From: Sabellastarte sp. h YS-2021
Lineage: Eukaryota > Annelida > Polychaeta > Sabellida > Sabellidae
NCBI GenBank assembly: GCA_964017235.1
Contig: OZ024936.1
Coordinates: 89,378,537 to 89,442,536, forward strand
DNA: 64,000 nucleotides
Direction of reading: 5' to 3'
Within the stretch, counting starts at the first letter, position 1. Every line of letters begins with the position of its first letter. This document shows, piece after piece, positions 25,901 through 32,710 of the stretch. A model generated the notes under the pieces. The model was not told the origin of the DNA, did no database searches, and saw nothing but the letters and a program-made list of their open reading frames with translations. A program made the position numbers and the translations under genes.

Positions 25901-28900
25901 CAATATATTTTAACAAAATACTCCAAATGCAATATTTTTCAAGTTATAGCTGATTTACTCAACAGTCAGTGCCTGAGAATAGCTATTGCTCAGTTGTGCC
26001 ATGAGCTACAGGTCTGTAATTTCACTATGTTATAGCTGACCCAAAAGTAGCTGAATAACATATTTGCACAAATTTCTGTAAATGCAATAGTTTTCCAATT
26101 ATAACTGATTTACTCAACAGTGAGAACTTCAAAGTAGCTATTACTCCGCTATGCAATGAGCCACAGGTCTGGAACTTCACTATGTTATAGCTGACCCCAA
26201 AATAGGTGAATAACATATTGCAACAAAATACTCTAAATGCAATAGTTTTCAAGTTATAAGCGATTTACTCAATAGTGATGACCTAAAAGTAGCTATTACT
26301 CAGCTATGCCATGAGCTACAGGTCTAAAATTTTACTATGTTATAGCTGACCCAAAAGTAGCTGAATAACATATTTATACGAAATTCTCTAAATGCAATAG
26401 TTTTGAAGTTATAAGCGATTTACTCAAGAGTGATAACCTAAAAGTAGCTATTACTCAGCTATGCCATGAGCTACAGGTCTAAAATTTTACTATGTTATAG
26501 CTGACCCAAAAGTAGCTGAATAACATATTTATACGAAATTCTCTAAATGCAATAGTTTTTAAGTTACAAGTGATTCTACTCATGATGGAAGTTACTGAAA
26601 AGCCCAAAAGTAGCTATTACTCACTTAGCTATTGAGACAGGCACCCAACTTACAATATTGTAGCTATGAAAAAAGTAGCTGAATAACATATTTTAACAAA
26701 ATGCTCTAGATGCAACAGTTTTCAAGTTATAAATGATTTTGTGCATGATTTCATGAATTTTAATGCATTAAAAATTATTAAAAAAATTTATTTAAAAAAA
26801 AGTAAGACAGATCCAGGTCTCATACTCACACAAGAGAATCTACCTCTGGCCTAGTACATATATGCAAGATATGAGAGAAATCCCTGCAATAGTCACTGAG
26901 AAAATTGTGATTAACTGTTGAAATTTTCACACTTTTGGTGGGGGTACCCCCCTTGTAATGTCTCTAGCAAACAGACAAACAGACAGATTTGCATGCCTTG
27001 AACAATTTTTCATCCTCGATAGATAAGGTATCTTTTAAAAAAAACAGCACGTCTCTAGGCCTTGTAGTTTTGGAGGAGAAGTTGTTCACGCGGTCGCGTA
27101 CGCGGACCACTACGCCCACGCCGCAGAGTGACGACATAATGTCAGCTGACTGACAAGTCAGCTGACATAAAAAGCCTGGATCCAGGCGATCCAGACAGTG
27201 ATCCAGATCACTCCCAAAATGTGATCACTTGTTCCTTGTCCCATTTAGAACATTTCCTAAAAATTTCATCAAAATCCATCCGTAACTTTTGAGTTATCTG
27301 TCTTTAAAAATTACATTTTGCAATTACAATAAACAAACCCACAAACCAACTCACACAAAAACATAACCTCCTTAGCAGTGTGAAAGATAATAAAATACCA
27401 CATAAAAATTGGCATTCACAGTACTAACTACAAAAATTAGGGGACCAATACAGTAAAACCTGTGTATAAAGGCCACCCTTAGTTTACTAAAAACAGTAAT
27501 GGCATGTTGAGTTAGACTTCATACACAGGTAAAAAAAATTATACATAATGTTATTATGGGAATCGCAACACAGTCTTTACATGGAGGGTGGCCCTTTACA
27601 TAGAGGTGGGCTTCTGTACATGTTTGACTGTATAAATCTGATACCCACTTCACGACAAATTACCCATTACAGGAAACATTCAAGAATTCCACCCATTTCT
27701 TGAAATAGGCAACTGACTTACCCATTGCAAAAAACAGGCAATTTATCATGTATTGGCTGTCCGACTTTGTGAAATGGATAAAAAACTGAGTTTTCCATAT
27801 CATGTTCAATTCACACTCTATTTTCATATTTAGATACAAAACAACATACTTCACTGCACAAATTGATTATCTTAGTGCTAAATCTGTAATAATAATAATA
27901 ATACAATAAATATTTCATGCATTTAGACATTAATTAATTCAATGCCTTATCTCCTTTATTTAACTTAAACTTCAACTGGACATAAAAACATACTGCTTCT
28001 CGCCGTTACTTTGCACAACTGGGATACAAACCCTTATTTTTGCTTTCAGTACAGTTACACAGATTTCTTTTTGATCAAAATATGCAATGACACGCTCACA
28101 AGCTGTAAATTTATTATCCACCACGCGACGTATTTGCCCTAAATACGGGGAAATACAGACCGGGATGTATTTTTTTTGTATACACCGGCGCCCCGGTACT
28201 ATGGATATTGAGTGTGATTAACTTCCGGTTTTTCAACAATATCTCGGAAAGTATGTAACTTAAAAATATGTATAATATATCATTAGAAAGGTGTTATTCT
28301 AGCGCTTCTGCTCATGTATGTTGGATAAATATCCATGCAGAAATGACTGAGATATTGCAAGGTAAAGATTGAAGTTTTATATTCAGTGTTGCTCATTCTT
28401 TTTGACAGTCTGTTTCACGTTTTCTCATTAAATATTCATATTATTTGACCCATAAATCGCACAAAATGGTGGATAATAAAAGTAAAACACCCCTCATCAG
28501 ACATATACAGAAAAAATATATCACTCATGAAGATAAACAATATAATACTCATGCTACGCACTCGTATAATATTGTTATCTTCATTCGTGATATATTTTTT
28601 CTGTATATGTCATTCGGGACGTTTTCCTATTATATTTTACTGACCTAAAATCAAACTAATAAACATTTTAAAATTGTTTTTTAACAGGCAATATTATAAT
28701 TTCTTCCAGAAATCGGCACCCCAGTTTTGCAAAATTTGCATACACAAAACTCCAAAGATATATATTTCTGTCGTCACTTCAACTTCCATATTTGGTATGT
28801 AAAAGTGCACGAGTTATGCCGATGACAACCAAATGTCAATAAACACCCCAGCTTCCTGTTTGTGCAAAGTTAAGATTTGTGCAATTATATGGTGCCAAGT

Positions 28901-29783
28901 AGTAGAGGTAGTCACAAGCGTGATCTGATTGGCTGATTTATCCTTATAGTCATAAAGCTACACCCCCCACCCCCCACCCCCACCGCCCCCCGATAGTCAA
29001 CTCAAAAAGGTTTTCGTTTCTGTAAAAAACGGGTAAGTGAATTTGTTATTGGGAAAAAAATTGTGGTGAATGAGCATTAATCCTCACTTAAATCACAACT
29101 AACCCTTTTTTGGAAAAATCATTTTCAAATTATCTTCATAGTCATGTGACCTATCTTTATGGTATCACCAATAATCTTGTAAATCATTCTGTGAAAATCG
29201 ATGTTTGTTGTCTGTAGAGACCAGCAATCTTCTATCTAGTATCTGAATAACATTTTTCAAAACTGAATATAAGTAAAAAAGCCTATCGTAAAATCTTGTC
29301 CCCGTATTAAAATATAGTAAAAAGATATAAAACATATAAGGCCACATGTTTCCAAGTTTCCTTTTACAGATGAGTGAACATCACTCTCATCAAATATCCA
29401 GAAATCAATGTGGAGATCTGGTGACTCACTTGAATGTTATGATTTCTAAATGTTTTGTAGACTTTTAGATTTTCAGATGTTTTTACAGAACTTTGATTTT
29501 ACGGCAGTTTTCCAGTTGAATATCAAACTTATTCATACGCCAACACAGCACTAGTTTGTACCTAATAAAATGTTTTAGAAATGAAAATTTTTAAAGTATA
29601 AAATTGAAAATAAAAATAAATCTTCACTCACCGAGGTACTTATCACTCGAGGTACTTCTGGAAATTGGTGAACCGCTACTCCTACTGGACAGGGCACTGG
29701 TTTTTGAGTGTAGCAAGTCTTTTTTGCCAAAATATGACTTCATGTTGGTCTCAATCATATGGCGAGATTTACTGGTAGGGGTC
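4851..29783 (-). CDS. Split gene: membrane-anchored achacin/aplysianin-like flavin oxidase (partial, 7 exons seen)
   Basis: Seven minus-strand exons join into one continuous reading frame of about 394 codons. Phases agree at all six introns (exon lengths 152, 111, 81, 433, 190, 101 and 115 bp). Numbering from the first Met in the first exon seen, residues 1-43 are a Ser-rich, basic tail. Residues 61-80 form a 20-residue hydrophobic segment preceded by HRAR. Residues 81-110 are a polar Cys-containing linker. The FAD dinucleotide-binding motif GGGLAG is at about 117-122, followed by RIGG. This predicts a type II membrane protein whose oxidase domain lies outside the cell or in the lumen. The family (achacin, aplysianin, escapin) oxidises free amino acids such as lysine or arginine to keto acids, ammonia and hydrogen peroxide, and is usually secreted in gastropods. 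The C-terminal part (roughly 200 residues expected) is not seen and probably lies left of the window. An upstream exon is likely too, because the first exon seen begins at a splice acceptor. Substrate cannot be told from this sequence. Confidence 0.82.
4966..6179. other. Oxidase intron, degenerate repeats
   Basis: A SINE-like tail piece (AATATGACCCTGGCTGTTGAA) lies near 5212. A decayed 147-bp unit lies at about 5380-5500 (CCAGCATATGATTTTCTATA, then AGGACTGATAATAAAA). A MITE end (GATGAATACAGCCCC) lies near 5903. Nothing coding is seen. Confidence 0.55.
6180..6560 (+). mobile_element. LINE ORF2 C-terminal remnant (CR1/L2/Rex-like)
   Basis: The translation in shifting frames recalls the end of a CR1-group reverse transcriptase: LVYKYLYTG, SVYTSS-N-RPS-PD-FLRVP, then GNELPDDI and SKLKSHLFSKSFSNL. 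It contains stop codons and frame shifts and has no target duplication. It is a dead 5'-truncated copy. Confidence 0.75.
7039..7268 (-). mobile_element. tRNA-derived SINE, family A, full length, recent
   Basis: Same head, body and tail as the copy at 56205, on the minus strand. A perfect 15-bp target duplication TTATGTGGCAGTATT lies at 7024-7038 and 7269-7283. It sits in the oxidase intron between exons 4851-4965 and 7645-7745. Confidence 0.93.
7645..7745 (-). CDS. Oxidase gene: exon with GMQSLPRVL motif
   Basis: The exon is 101 bp, phase 0 in and 2 out, between acceptor TGCTGTAAACAG and donor GTAAGTG. It encodes NEKIDIHHHTLTLTEGMQSLPRVLVEE and on to KDNAK. The 'G-M-Q-x-x-P' segment is what amine-oxidase superfamily members have where the substrate domain returns to the FAD domain (achacin has a very similar GMQ-VP stretch). 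Confidence 0.78.
7795..8086 (+). mobile_element. LINE 3' end remnant with TTAGA-type tail
   Basis: The translation shows YAPVLWNSPLPNKKQS and later the FRKHLKTHLFN-like ending, typical of the last residues of CR1/L2-group ORF2. A 3' UTR follows, ending in a short tandem tail TTAGATTAGATCAGATTAGA. It lies 50 bp upstream of oxidase exon 7645-7745 in gene orientation. Confidence 0.75.
8087..9491. other. Oxidase intron, no feature recognised
   Basis: AT-rich sequence with no exon, SINE head or inverted-repeat element that I can support. Short open frames (8132-8347, 9075-9284) look like chance. Confidence 0.5.
9492..9681 (-). CDS. Oxidase gene: middle exon
   Basis: The exon (190 bp) joins the FAD exon through the split Thr codon AC|G and ends in phase 0 at donor GTATTTAG, weaker than the others. 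It encodes KEMQSSMLYLSNGVFDSQQ, then a stretch ending DFLEEANARQFIELLNDME. The acceptor is TTTCTGCTGACAG. A MITE begins about 25 bp upstream of this acceptor (see 9705-10201), so its branch point must lie within or very near the MITE end. Confidence 0.75.
9705..10201. mobile_element. MITE with ~40-bp imperfect TIRs, next to an exon
   Basis: The left end shows CAACTCGACCCTTTGTCAAC and CGGCCCC. The reverse complement of the right end shows TAACTCGGACCTTTGCCAAC and CGGCCCC. The ends probably start at TAGGAA with a TA target. No coding capacity. The left edge is about 25 bp from the splice acceptor of oxidase exon 9492-9681. Confidence 0.75.
10202..11706. other. Oxidase intron, MITE scraps
   Basis: AACATGACTGTGTCCGCAAT near 10268 matches, in reverse, a short repeat near 23100. 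Ends of the GTATTCA/AAGGTCT MITE group appear at about 10740-10955, 11025-11080 and 11390-11615. A run of ten C lies near 11257. No exon is seen. Confidence 0.55.
11707..12139 (-). CDS. Oxidase gene: FAD-binding exon (amine-oxidase / achacin family)
   Basis: This is the most diagnostic exon (433 bp). Just inside its 5' edge it encodes DYIIVGGGLAGAYAAW, the Rossmann beta-alpha-beta FAD motif. About 25 residues later come the acidic strand end and RIGG (VQLFEASGRIGG), and then LEVGIPYFMHGIH, matching the place where achacin-type oxidases have LESGGMRYF. Later it has ILKRYRLSQKEVDLMQQLTG, which aligns by eye with the helical insert of achacin. The acceptor is TTTCATTTATTTTAG and the donor GTAAGTACC. 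An open frame extends further right through the acceptor, but that part is intron. Confidence 0.88.
12140..14177. other. Oxidase intron, AT-rich
   Basis: The inverted pair TTACTGGCCCCTTTAG (about 12247) and CTAAAGGGCCAGTA (about 12348) suggests a small fold-back element. Two decayed direct repeats of CACACCTACACCC lie at about 13066 and 13220. The open frame continuing right of exon 11707-12139 is intron. Confidence 0.5.
14178..14856 (+). mobile_element. TIR element with internal ~142-bp tandem units (family C)
   Basis: Perfect 13-bp terminal inverted repeats ACCTCCGCCAAGG (14178-14190) and CCTTGGCGGAGGT (14844-14856). A GTCTGTCTGTCTGTC microsatellite lies near the left end. Inside are about three to four units marked by GGATCTTCTGGATCC at about 14361, 14506 and 14646. 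No transposase is seen, so non-autonomous. Further copies are at 24241-27380, 39738-39870, 40480-41045, 57750-58045 and 59285-59570. Confidence 0.85.
15110..15190 (-). mobile_element. Degenerate tRNA-like SINE head
   Basis: The minus strand reads CCACTGTGGCCTAGTGGATA then GGTTCAGTGCC, spaced like the A and B boxes of a tRNA. It does not fold as a true tRNA. A similar scrap lies at about 16330-16420. Confidence 0.55.
15209..15434 (+). mobile_element. MITE with AAATTCGCCA TIRs, copy 1
   Basis: The ends are inverted copies of AGAGTAAGAAATCTAAAATTCGCCA. About 226 bp, non-coding. It is oriented head-to-head with the copy at 15561-15791. Confidence 0.8.
15561..15791 (-). mobile_element. MITE with AAATTCGCCA TIRs, copy 2, inverted
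   Basis: Same family as 15209-15434 in reverse. Ends AGAGTAAGGAATATAAAATT and CTAAAATTCACTGCATAT in inverted orientation; shared interior GGCTTTTTGAACTG (as its complement). Confidence 0.8.
15971..16318 (+). repeat. ~345-bp dispersed repeat, copy 1
   Basis: It begins TTTTTGACCCTGGACGAAAA and ends TTGACCCCTCGACTTTGGGC. It shares CAAATTACAAAGATCATACA, TTCAACAGCAGATTCC and TTGTTAATTATCTGAGATA with 37722-38091. Class unknown. Confidence 0.75.
16319..17930. other. Oxidase intron, mixed scraps
   Basis: A fragment of family C (GAAGGTTATGTTTTGGGTGC, GTCTGGCTGTTTGTCTGTCT) lies at about 16880-16945. A 28-base G run lies at 17000-17027. Scraps of the AAGGTCT MITE group lie near 17265-17345. Open frames 16264-17239 do not look like genes. 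Confidence 0.5.
17000..17027 (+). repeat. Homopolymer of 28 G
   Basis: An uninterrupted G run preceded by GTCTAGTC and followed by AACTGTATC. Long G runs can fold as quadruplexes and are often mis-sized by sequencing, so the length is approximate. Confidence 0.9.
18215..18930 (+). repeat. Tandem array of ~147-bp units in copy 1
   Basis: Units are recognised by TTTGACCTTGAAGGAGGGG at about 18219, 18360, 18509 and 18655, followed by CCAAGGTCAAAT, GATTCCCAGCCCATGATTTC and ACCAATAATAAGCGAG. The last part carries GGCGGCCATCTTGTTTC and AAAATGAGGCCAAAAA. Open reading frames crossing it are not genes. Confidence 0.9.
18930..20560 (+). repeat. Tandem array of ~154-bp units in copy 1, with a 477-bp higher-order repeat
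   Basis: GATTTACTCA-type starts lie at 18978, 19131, 19285, 19441, 19595, 19751, 19905, 20072, 20228, 20382 and 20549. Spacings are 153-156, with 167 for every third unit at the right end. The block at about 19751-20228 is repeated almost unchanged at 20228-20705 boundaries (period 477 = 156 or 154 + 154 or 156 + 167), a recent local duplication. Confidence 0.92.
21400..21626 (+). mobile_element. tRNA-derived SINE, family B, full length
   Basis: Head GGGGTCGGTGGTGTAGTGG, A box GTGTAGTGGTTAGAGTGCTC, B box GGTTCAAATCT, body GTTGGAAAGTTGATAGTTAC, tail ATATGACCCTGGCTGTTGAA. A 17-bp target duplication with two mismatches lies at 21383-21399 and 21627-21643. It lies about 400 bp beyond the end of the first composite element. 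Confidence 0.9.
22338..22418 (-). CDS. Oxidase gene: extracellular linker exon
   Basis: Acceptor TCTGTCTATCTTCAG, donor GTAAGAG, 81 bp. It encodes a polar linker with two cysteines (Cys-His and Gly-Cys-Pro) between the membrane anchor and the oxidase domain. The single leftover base joins the next exon to give Glu-Ser-Ser-Cys-His-Asp-Tyr, immediately before the FAD motif. The phase match on both sides is the main evidence, since the linker itself is not conserved sequence I recognise. Confidence 0.75.
22527..22758 (+). mobile_element. tRNA-derived SINE, family A
   Basis: Plus-strand copy with A box (TGGCGCAGTGGCAGCACAC), B box (GGTTCAAATCC), the shared body, the tail CATATGACCTGTACAG and an AAATAAATAAATGAATAAAT end. 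The target duplication is unclear. It lies about 110 bp upstream of oxidase exon 22338-22418 in gene orientation. Confidence 0.88.
22759..24056. other. Oxidase intron, repeat scraps
   Basis: A short dispersed repeat at about 22920-23130 includes CAGAACTGCGGACACAGCCG, also found (inverted) near 10268. A family C end (CTCAGAGAGTGC, CCGCCAAGG) lies near 23563-23590. No exon is seen between 22758 and 24057 apart from the listed ones. Confidence 0.5.
24057..24167 (-). CDS. Oxidase gene: transmembrane exon
   Basis: The exon is flanked by TTTTATTGTCAG and GTAAGTAC. It has 111 bp, phase 2 in and 1 out. It translates to YSLITNDSCVATHRAR followed by an unbroken hydrophobic stretch of about 20 residues that completes at the next junction. 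The Arg/His cluster just before the hydrophobic stretch argues for an N-in, C-out signal anchor. The exon lies 162 bp left of the start of the second composite repeat element. Confidence 0.78.
24620..25385 (+). repeat. Tandem array of ~147-bp units in copy 2
   Basis: About five units of the same repeat as at 18215-18930 (TTTGACCTTGAAGGAGG at about 24767, 25160 and 25307, with variants at about 24625 and 25015). Several shorter open frames on the minus strand read through it only because the unit lacks stops in one frame. Confidence 0.9.
25385..26750 (+). repeat. Tandem array of ~154-bp units in copy 2
   Basis: About nine units of the GATTTACTCA repeat. The right end has one block with the variant unit containing ATTGAGACAGGCACCCAAC (about 26620), which occurs twice in copy 1. 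Confidence 0.9.
27449..27632. mobile_element. Short MITE with TACAGTnAAAC ends
   Basis: The ends are TACAGTAAAACCTGTGTA and, in reverse complement, TACAGTCAAACATGTACAGA, with GGCCACCC and GGGTGGCC inside each. About 184 bp, probable TA target. The CAGTCAAACCTGT-type end is widespread in invertebrates; I do not assign a superfamily. Confidence 0.7.
27633..28499. other. Oxidase intron, no gene recognised
   Basis: AT-rich with a short (AAT)n run near 27890. Nothing else supportable. Confidence 0.5.
28500..28611. repeat. 112-bp near-perfect palindrome
   Basis: The left arm begins GACATATACAGAAAAAATAT and the right arm ends ATATTTTTTCTGTATATGTC, with arms of about 54 bp differing at a few positions around a short centre near 28555. 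It can extrude as a cruciform. One half reappears at about 15475-15540 (TATTTTTTCTGTATATGTCA). Confidence 0.88.
28612..29631. other. Oxidase intron, no gene recognised
   Basis: It contains a C-rich tract at about 28965-28995 (CACCCCCCACCCCCCACCCC) able to form a quadruplex on the other strand. The remainder is AT-rich and without identifiable features. Confidence 0.5.
29632..29783 (-). CDS. Oxidase gene, first exon seen: cytosolic Ser-rich tail
   Basis: Acceptor with a pyrimidine tract (TGTTTTTCCTAG) on the right and donor GTGAGT on the left. The 152-bp exon begins with the third base of a codon and ends with one base, so it joins exactly to the exon at 24057-24167. It encodes a basic stretch (SKSRHMIETNMKSYFGKKD) and then a Ser/Arg-rich run ending DKYLG. 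Either of two in-frame ATGs could start translation; the second (AACATGAAG) has the better context. An upstream 5' exon is implied but was not found. Confidence 0.75.
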
Positions 29784-30397
29784 CTAGGAAAAACACAAAA
29801 GTAAATTATGAAACAATGATCAGGTTGTGTGGCCCAAACATATCTAGAGTAAGAGTACATTATAATTCAAGTGCACCAATACTTGAAGTGTCAAACTGCA
29901 CTAAATAGTAAATACACTAGGAAATAGTGACACATTGTAAATACTAAGCAAATGATCATGTAAAAATTTGTATGTAAGATATGGAATTGGTCAAAAATGC
30001 CAAAATATACACAAGAAATGACCAGATGAAAAATTAAAGACTGGACAAAAACTATATACTGTATATTTACAATACATAAAACAGATAAAATACAGTAACA
30101 ATATAGAGACAGCAAGACTTTGCCACTTAAGTCAATTTTCAAACTCAGTATTAATTAACCTATATTTGAATATGGACTGGCTATTTTTACTACAGACATG
30201 TAACATAAAATGATTTTTGAGTTACAGGTCCTGTAGACCTGGGAAGCTTTCCAGTAAACTTCATATACCGAGTGTAACCATCACAATACAATTACAGGCA
30301 GGATTAGGTTACAACATACAACACATTAAGGATATAACACACAAAAAGAAAATAATAAAAACTTTCTGAACAACCTAACTTCTCTTATATCATTAAT
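29784..30397. other. Upstream of the first oxidase exon seen, no exon recognised
   Basis: AT-rich sequence. An upstream exon ending with two codon bases before a GT donor would be expected to the right of here, but none is convincing up to 44.9 kb. Confidence 0.45.
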
Positions 30398-30905
30398 AGG
30401 GGTCATGTTGGTGCATTTGTAACACACTCGCCTCCAACCTCTGAGGTCAGAGTTTGAATCCCAGCCCAACCTCAAGTGGGAAGGCTGGCAGTTGCTTGCT
30501 GTTGGTTGGCGGTTTACAGTACAGATTTATTATTTTTTTGGTTTTCTATTGTGTTCAACAGCCAGGGTCATATTGCAACGGGTAGCTTACGGGTGGAGGA
30601 ACCACTGCATACTAGTTGGTCATGATTCTTCACTGTAAACCACCAGGCATCGGCAAGTAACTAACAACTTTCCAACACGAAGCGCCTGGGCTGAGATCTG
30701 AACCGGTGACCTCAGAGGTTGAAGGTGAGCACTCTAACCGCTACATCACCGAGGCCCCCAGTTTAGAGTACAGAACCTTGAACAACTGCATCTACTGATT
30801 TTCTGCACCCTCAAAACTACCAGTCACAATAAAACCCATACAAGGGTGATAGGTGTGATGCAATACACTATATAAATAAAAATAAATTAAATCATATGAT
30901 TGAAA
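30398..30905 (+). mobile_element. SINE family A, interrupted by a family B SINE
   Basis: Outer plus-strand copy. The tRNA-like head with B box-like GAGTTTGAATCCC is at 30398-30535, and the second half (TACAGAACCTTGAACAAC up to TATATAAATAAAAATAAA) resumes after 30760. The inserted element is described separately. Mutations are spread through both halves, so the outer copy is old. Confidence 0.85.
30536..30760 (-). mobile_element. tRNA-derived SINE, family B, nested in family A
   Basis: On the minus strand it begins GGGGGCCTCGGTGATGTAGC, with A box GTAGCGGTTAGAGTGCTC and B box GGTTCAGATCTC, and ends near GACCCTGGCTGTTGAACAC. Target duplication GTTTACAGTACAGA (30522-30535) and GTTTAGAGTACAGA (30761-30774), one mismatch. 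Confidence 0.88.
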
Positions 30906-31348
30906 AGACTCAACAATTATTTCATCACATTTATATTTCAATATATTCTTTTTGTATCATGGTAGGTTGTGTCATCTGCTACAGCATGATTTTTGAAATA
31001 TTCATTATTACTCATCTCTTTTACCCTATCACTTGTTCAATTTACTAATCACTTTTACCTGTTTTCATATATTGTCATGGAATGCAGGACAATACCCCAG
31101 CAGACAAAAACCCTGAGGACAATAGCCCACAGACAGTTCCAGCCCCAGGACAATAAAAATGGACTCACTGGACTGGAAAGAGGGCAAAACCAAAATAAAA
31201 TCTATTTTTTACTGCAGAACATTTTACTGCAAATACAAAACACAAATCTATAACACACTGGCAACATTTATTACAGACAAGAGAGATATTGCTATAACCA
31301 TATTCCATCCTCCTACTGGTATATGAATACGAACTGCATGTAGAGATA

Positions 31349-31512
31349 TTTAAAGTTTGAAGTTTAATTGCTCAGGTATTTAAAGTCTACTTACTCAGGT
31401 GTTTGAAACTTGACTGCTCAGGCATATGAAGTCAACTTACTATGGGATTGAACTTTTAACTACTCAGGCCTTTAACGTTAACTTAGTCTGGTGTTCAAAG
31501 TTTAACTGTTCT
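31349..31512 (+). repeat. 22-23-bp minisatellite, about seven units
   Basis: Units of the form CTCAGGTATTTAAAGTCTAC start at about 31371, 31394, 31417 and onward, with growing divergence toward 31512. Confidence 0.75.
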
Positions 31513-31569
31513 GGTAGTGTGGGTAAATCCTATAAAGTAGTCTCTTACCAATAAATAAACTTTTGAATA

Positions 31570-31800
31570 TTTATTTATTTGGGGTTTTACATCGCTTTCA
31601 ACACTGTACAGGTCATATCACGACGGGTACTTGGGAGGGTAGAGGAAACCAGTACATACAGTTGGTCAAGATTCTGTACTGTAAACTGCGGACCAAGGAC
31701 AAGAAACTACCAGCTTTCCCACTTGAGGTCGGGCTGGGAACCAAACCCTGATTTCAGAGGTGGGAGGCAAGAGTGTTATCACTCTGCCACCGTGGCCCCT
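31570..31800 (-). mobile_element. tRNA-derived SINE, family A, full length
   Basis: Minus-strand copy with a perfect 15-bp target duplication ATAAACTTTTGAATA at 31555-31569 and 31801-31815. A and B boxes are recognisable but more diverged than in the copy at 7039. Confidence 0.92.
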
Positions 31801-31815
31801 ATAAACTTTTGAATA

Positions 31816-32710
31816 ACAAGTTGGAATCTATCAATTAAAAACAAAAGAGATATAATGGAAAAAAATCCGCAACTTTTACAATTACAAGATTAATGATTTT
31901 GCCTATTAGAAATTCAATGTATCTTTCTGTAAAAAATAATACTTTGAGGTTTTACCCTTTCCCCCTCCCCCCAGAAAATCAGTCCGAGCTTATGTGCTGG
32001 AGATTGAATTAATAACCCAAGGGATATTTCCTTCAAAGGTATTGTCTTATGGGGTATAATCGATGTACCATTACCACACAACAATGTTTTAACAGCTTTT
32101 TCCCCTTATAAGTATTAAATCCCATTACAATAAACAGCTCAGACCTGTATGCCCCATAAACCGGTGGTGATTGCAAATGTCATTAAGTGACTGATCCACT
32201 CTGTGTATTATTCTTGTTTCTCATCTCCATATAAATATTTAATGCCTTTACAATTCATGAACACATTTGGACTGTCTGCTTGGCATATTAAAGGCTTATG
32301 TACTGTAATATCTATTTTGTGGAAACCAAATATGGTCAAAATAAGTTACCGAATACAGTAACAGAATACACATGGTTATTTTGTCAAATTACACATTTAT
32401 TAAACAGAAATAAACATGTTGCACTACTAGTAACTGTGTCGCATATATCTGAAAGAAGCTATTTATTTCAGTTCTATTTTTTCTCACCAAGTCGTGCCAC
32501 TCATATGTGTAATTGGCTTAAGTGGTTGTACCCTTTTAAGTAGTTGGCAGGGAATTAATGAATTGAGGACTTACAATTAGGTTATTAATGGTAATTGTTT
32601 TACACAAAAGCAGGTATACAGACATATTGAGTGAAGAGAGAATTGCAAATACATGCAATCAAATCCCAACTTCTTTGAAGGTTCCAGTTGAATAGATAAA
32701 TGAAGAATGT
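31816..32710. other. Intergenic, no feature recognised
   Basis: AT-rich with only short open frames; the frame at 32298-32543 has no recognisable domain. Confidence 0.5.

Larger units (their letters stand above)
24330..27172 (+). mobile_element. Composite hairpin-ended element, copy 2
   Basis: Same order, orientation and ends as copy 1 (left hairpin 24341-24360, right hairpin 27139-27168), about 2.84 kb. The arms are nearly identical to copy 1. The internal arrays differ in unit number, and one 477-bp block is single here but doubled in copy 1. It is inserted inside a TIR element (24241-27380), which fixes both ends and shows no clear target-site duplication. Confidence 0.82.
24241..27380 (-). 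mobile_element. Family C TIR element, split by composite element copy 2
   Basis: Left part 24241-24329 has ACCTCCGCCAAGG at 24254-24266. Right part 27173-27380 has ATCCAGACAGTGATCCAG and ends near AACATAACCTCC. Aligned by eye to the intact copy (14178-14856, reverse orientation), the two parts meet in an A run after CCTTTAAA. Confidence 0.82.

Noticed and set aside
24322-27176. Target-site duplication for composite copy 2
   Set aside because: The only shared bases are A in an A run on both sides, which the host repeat already has.
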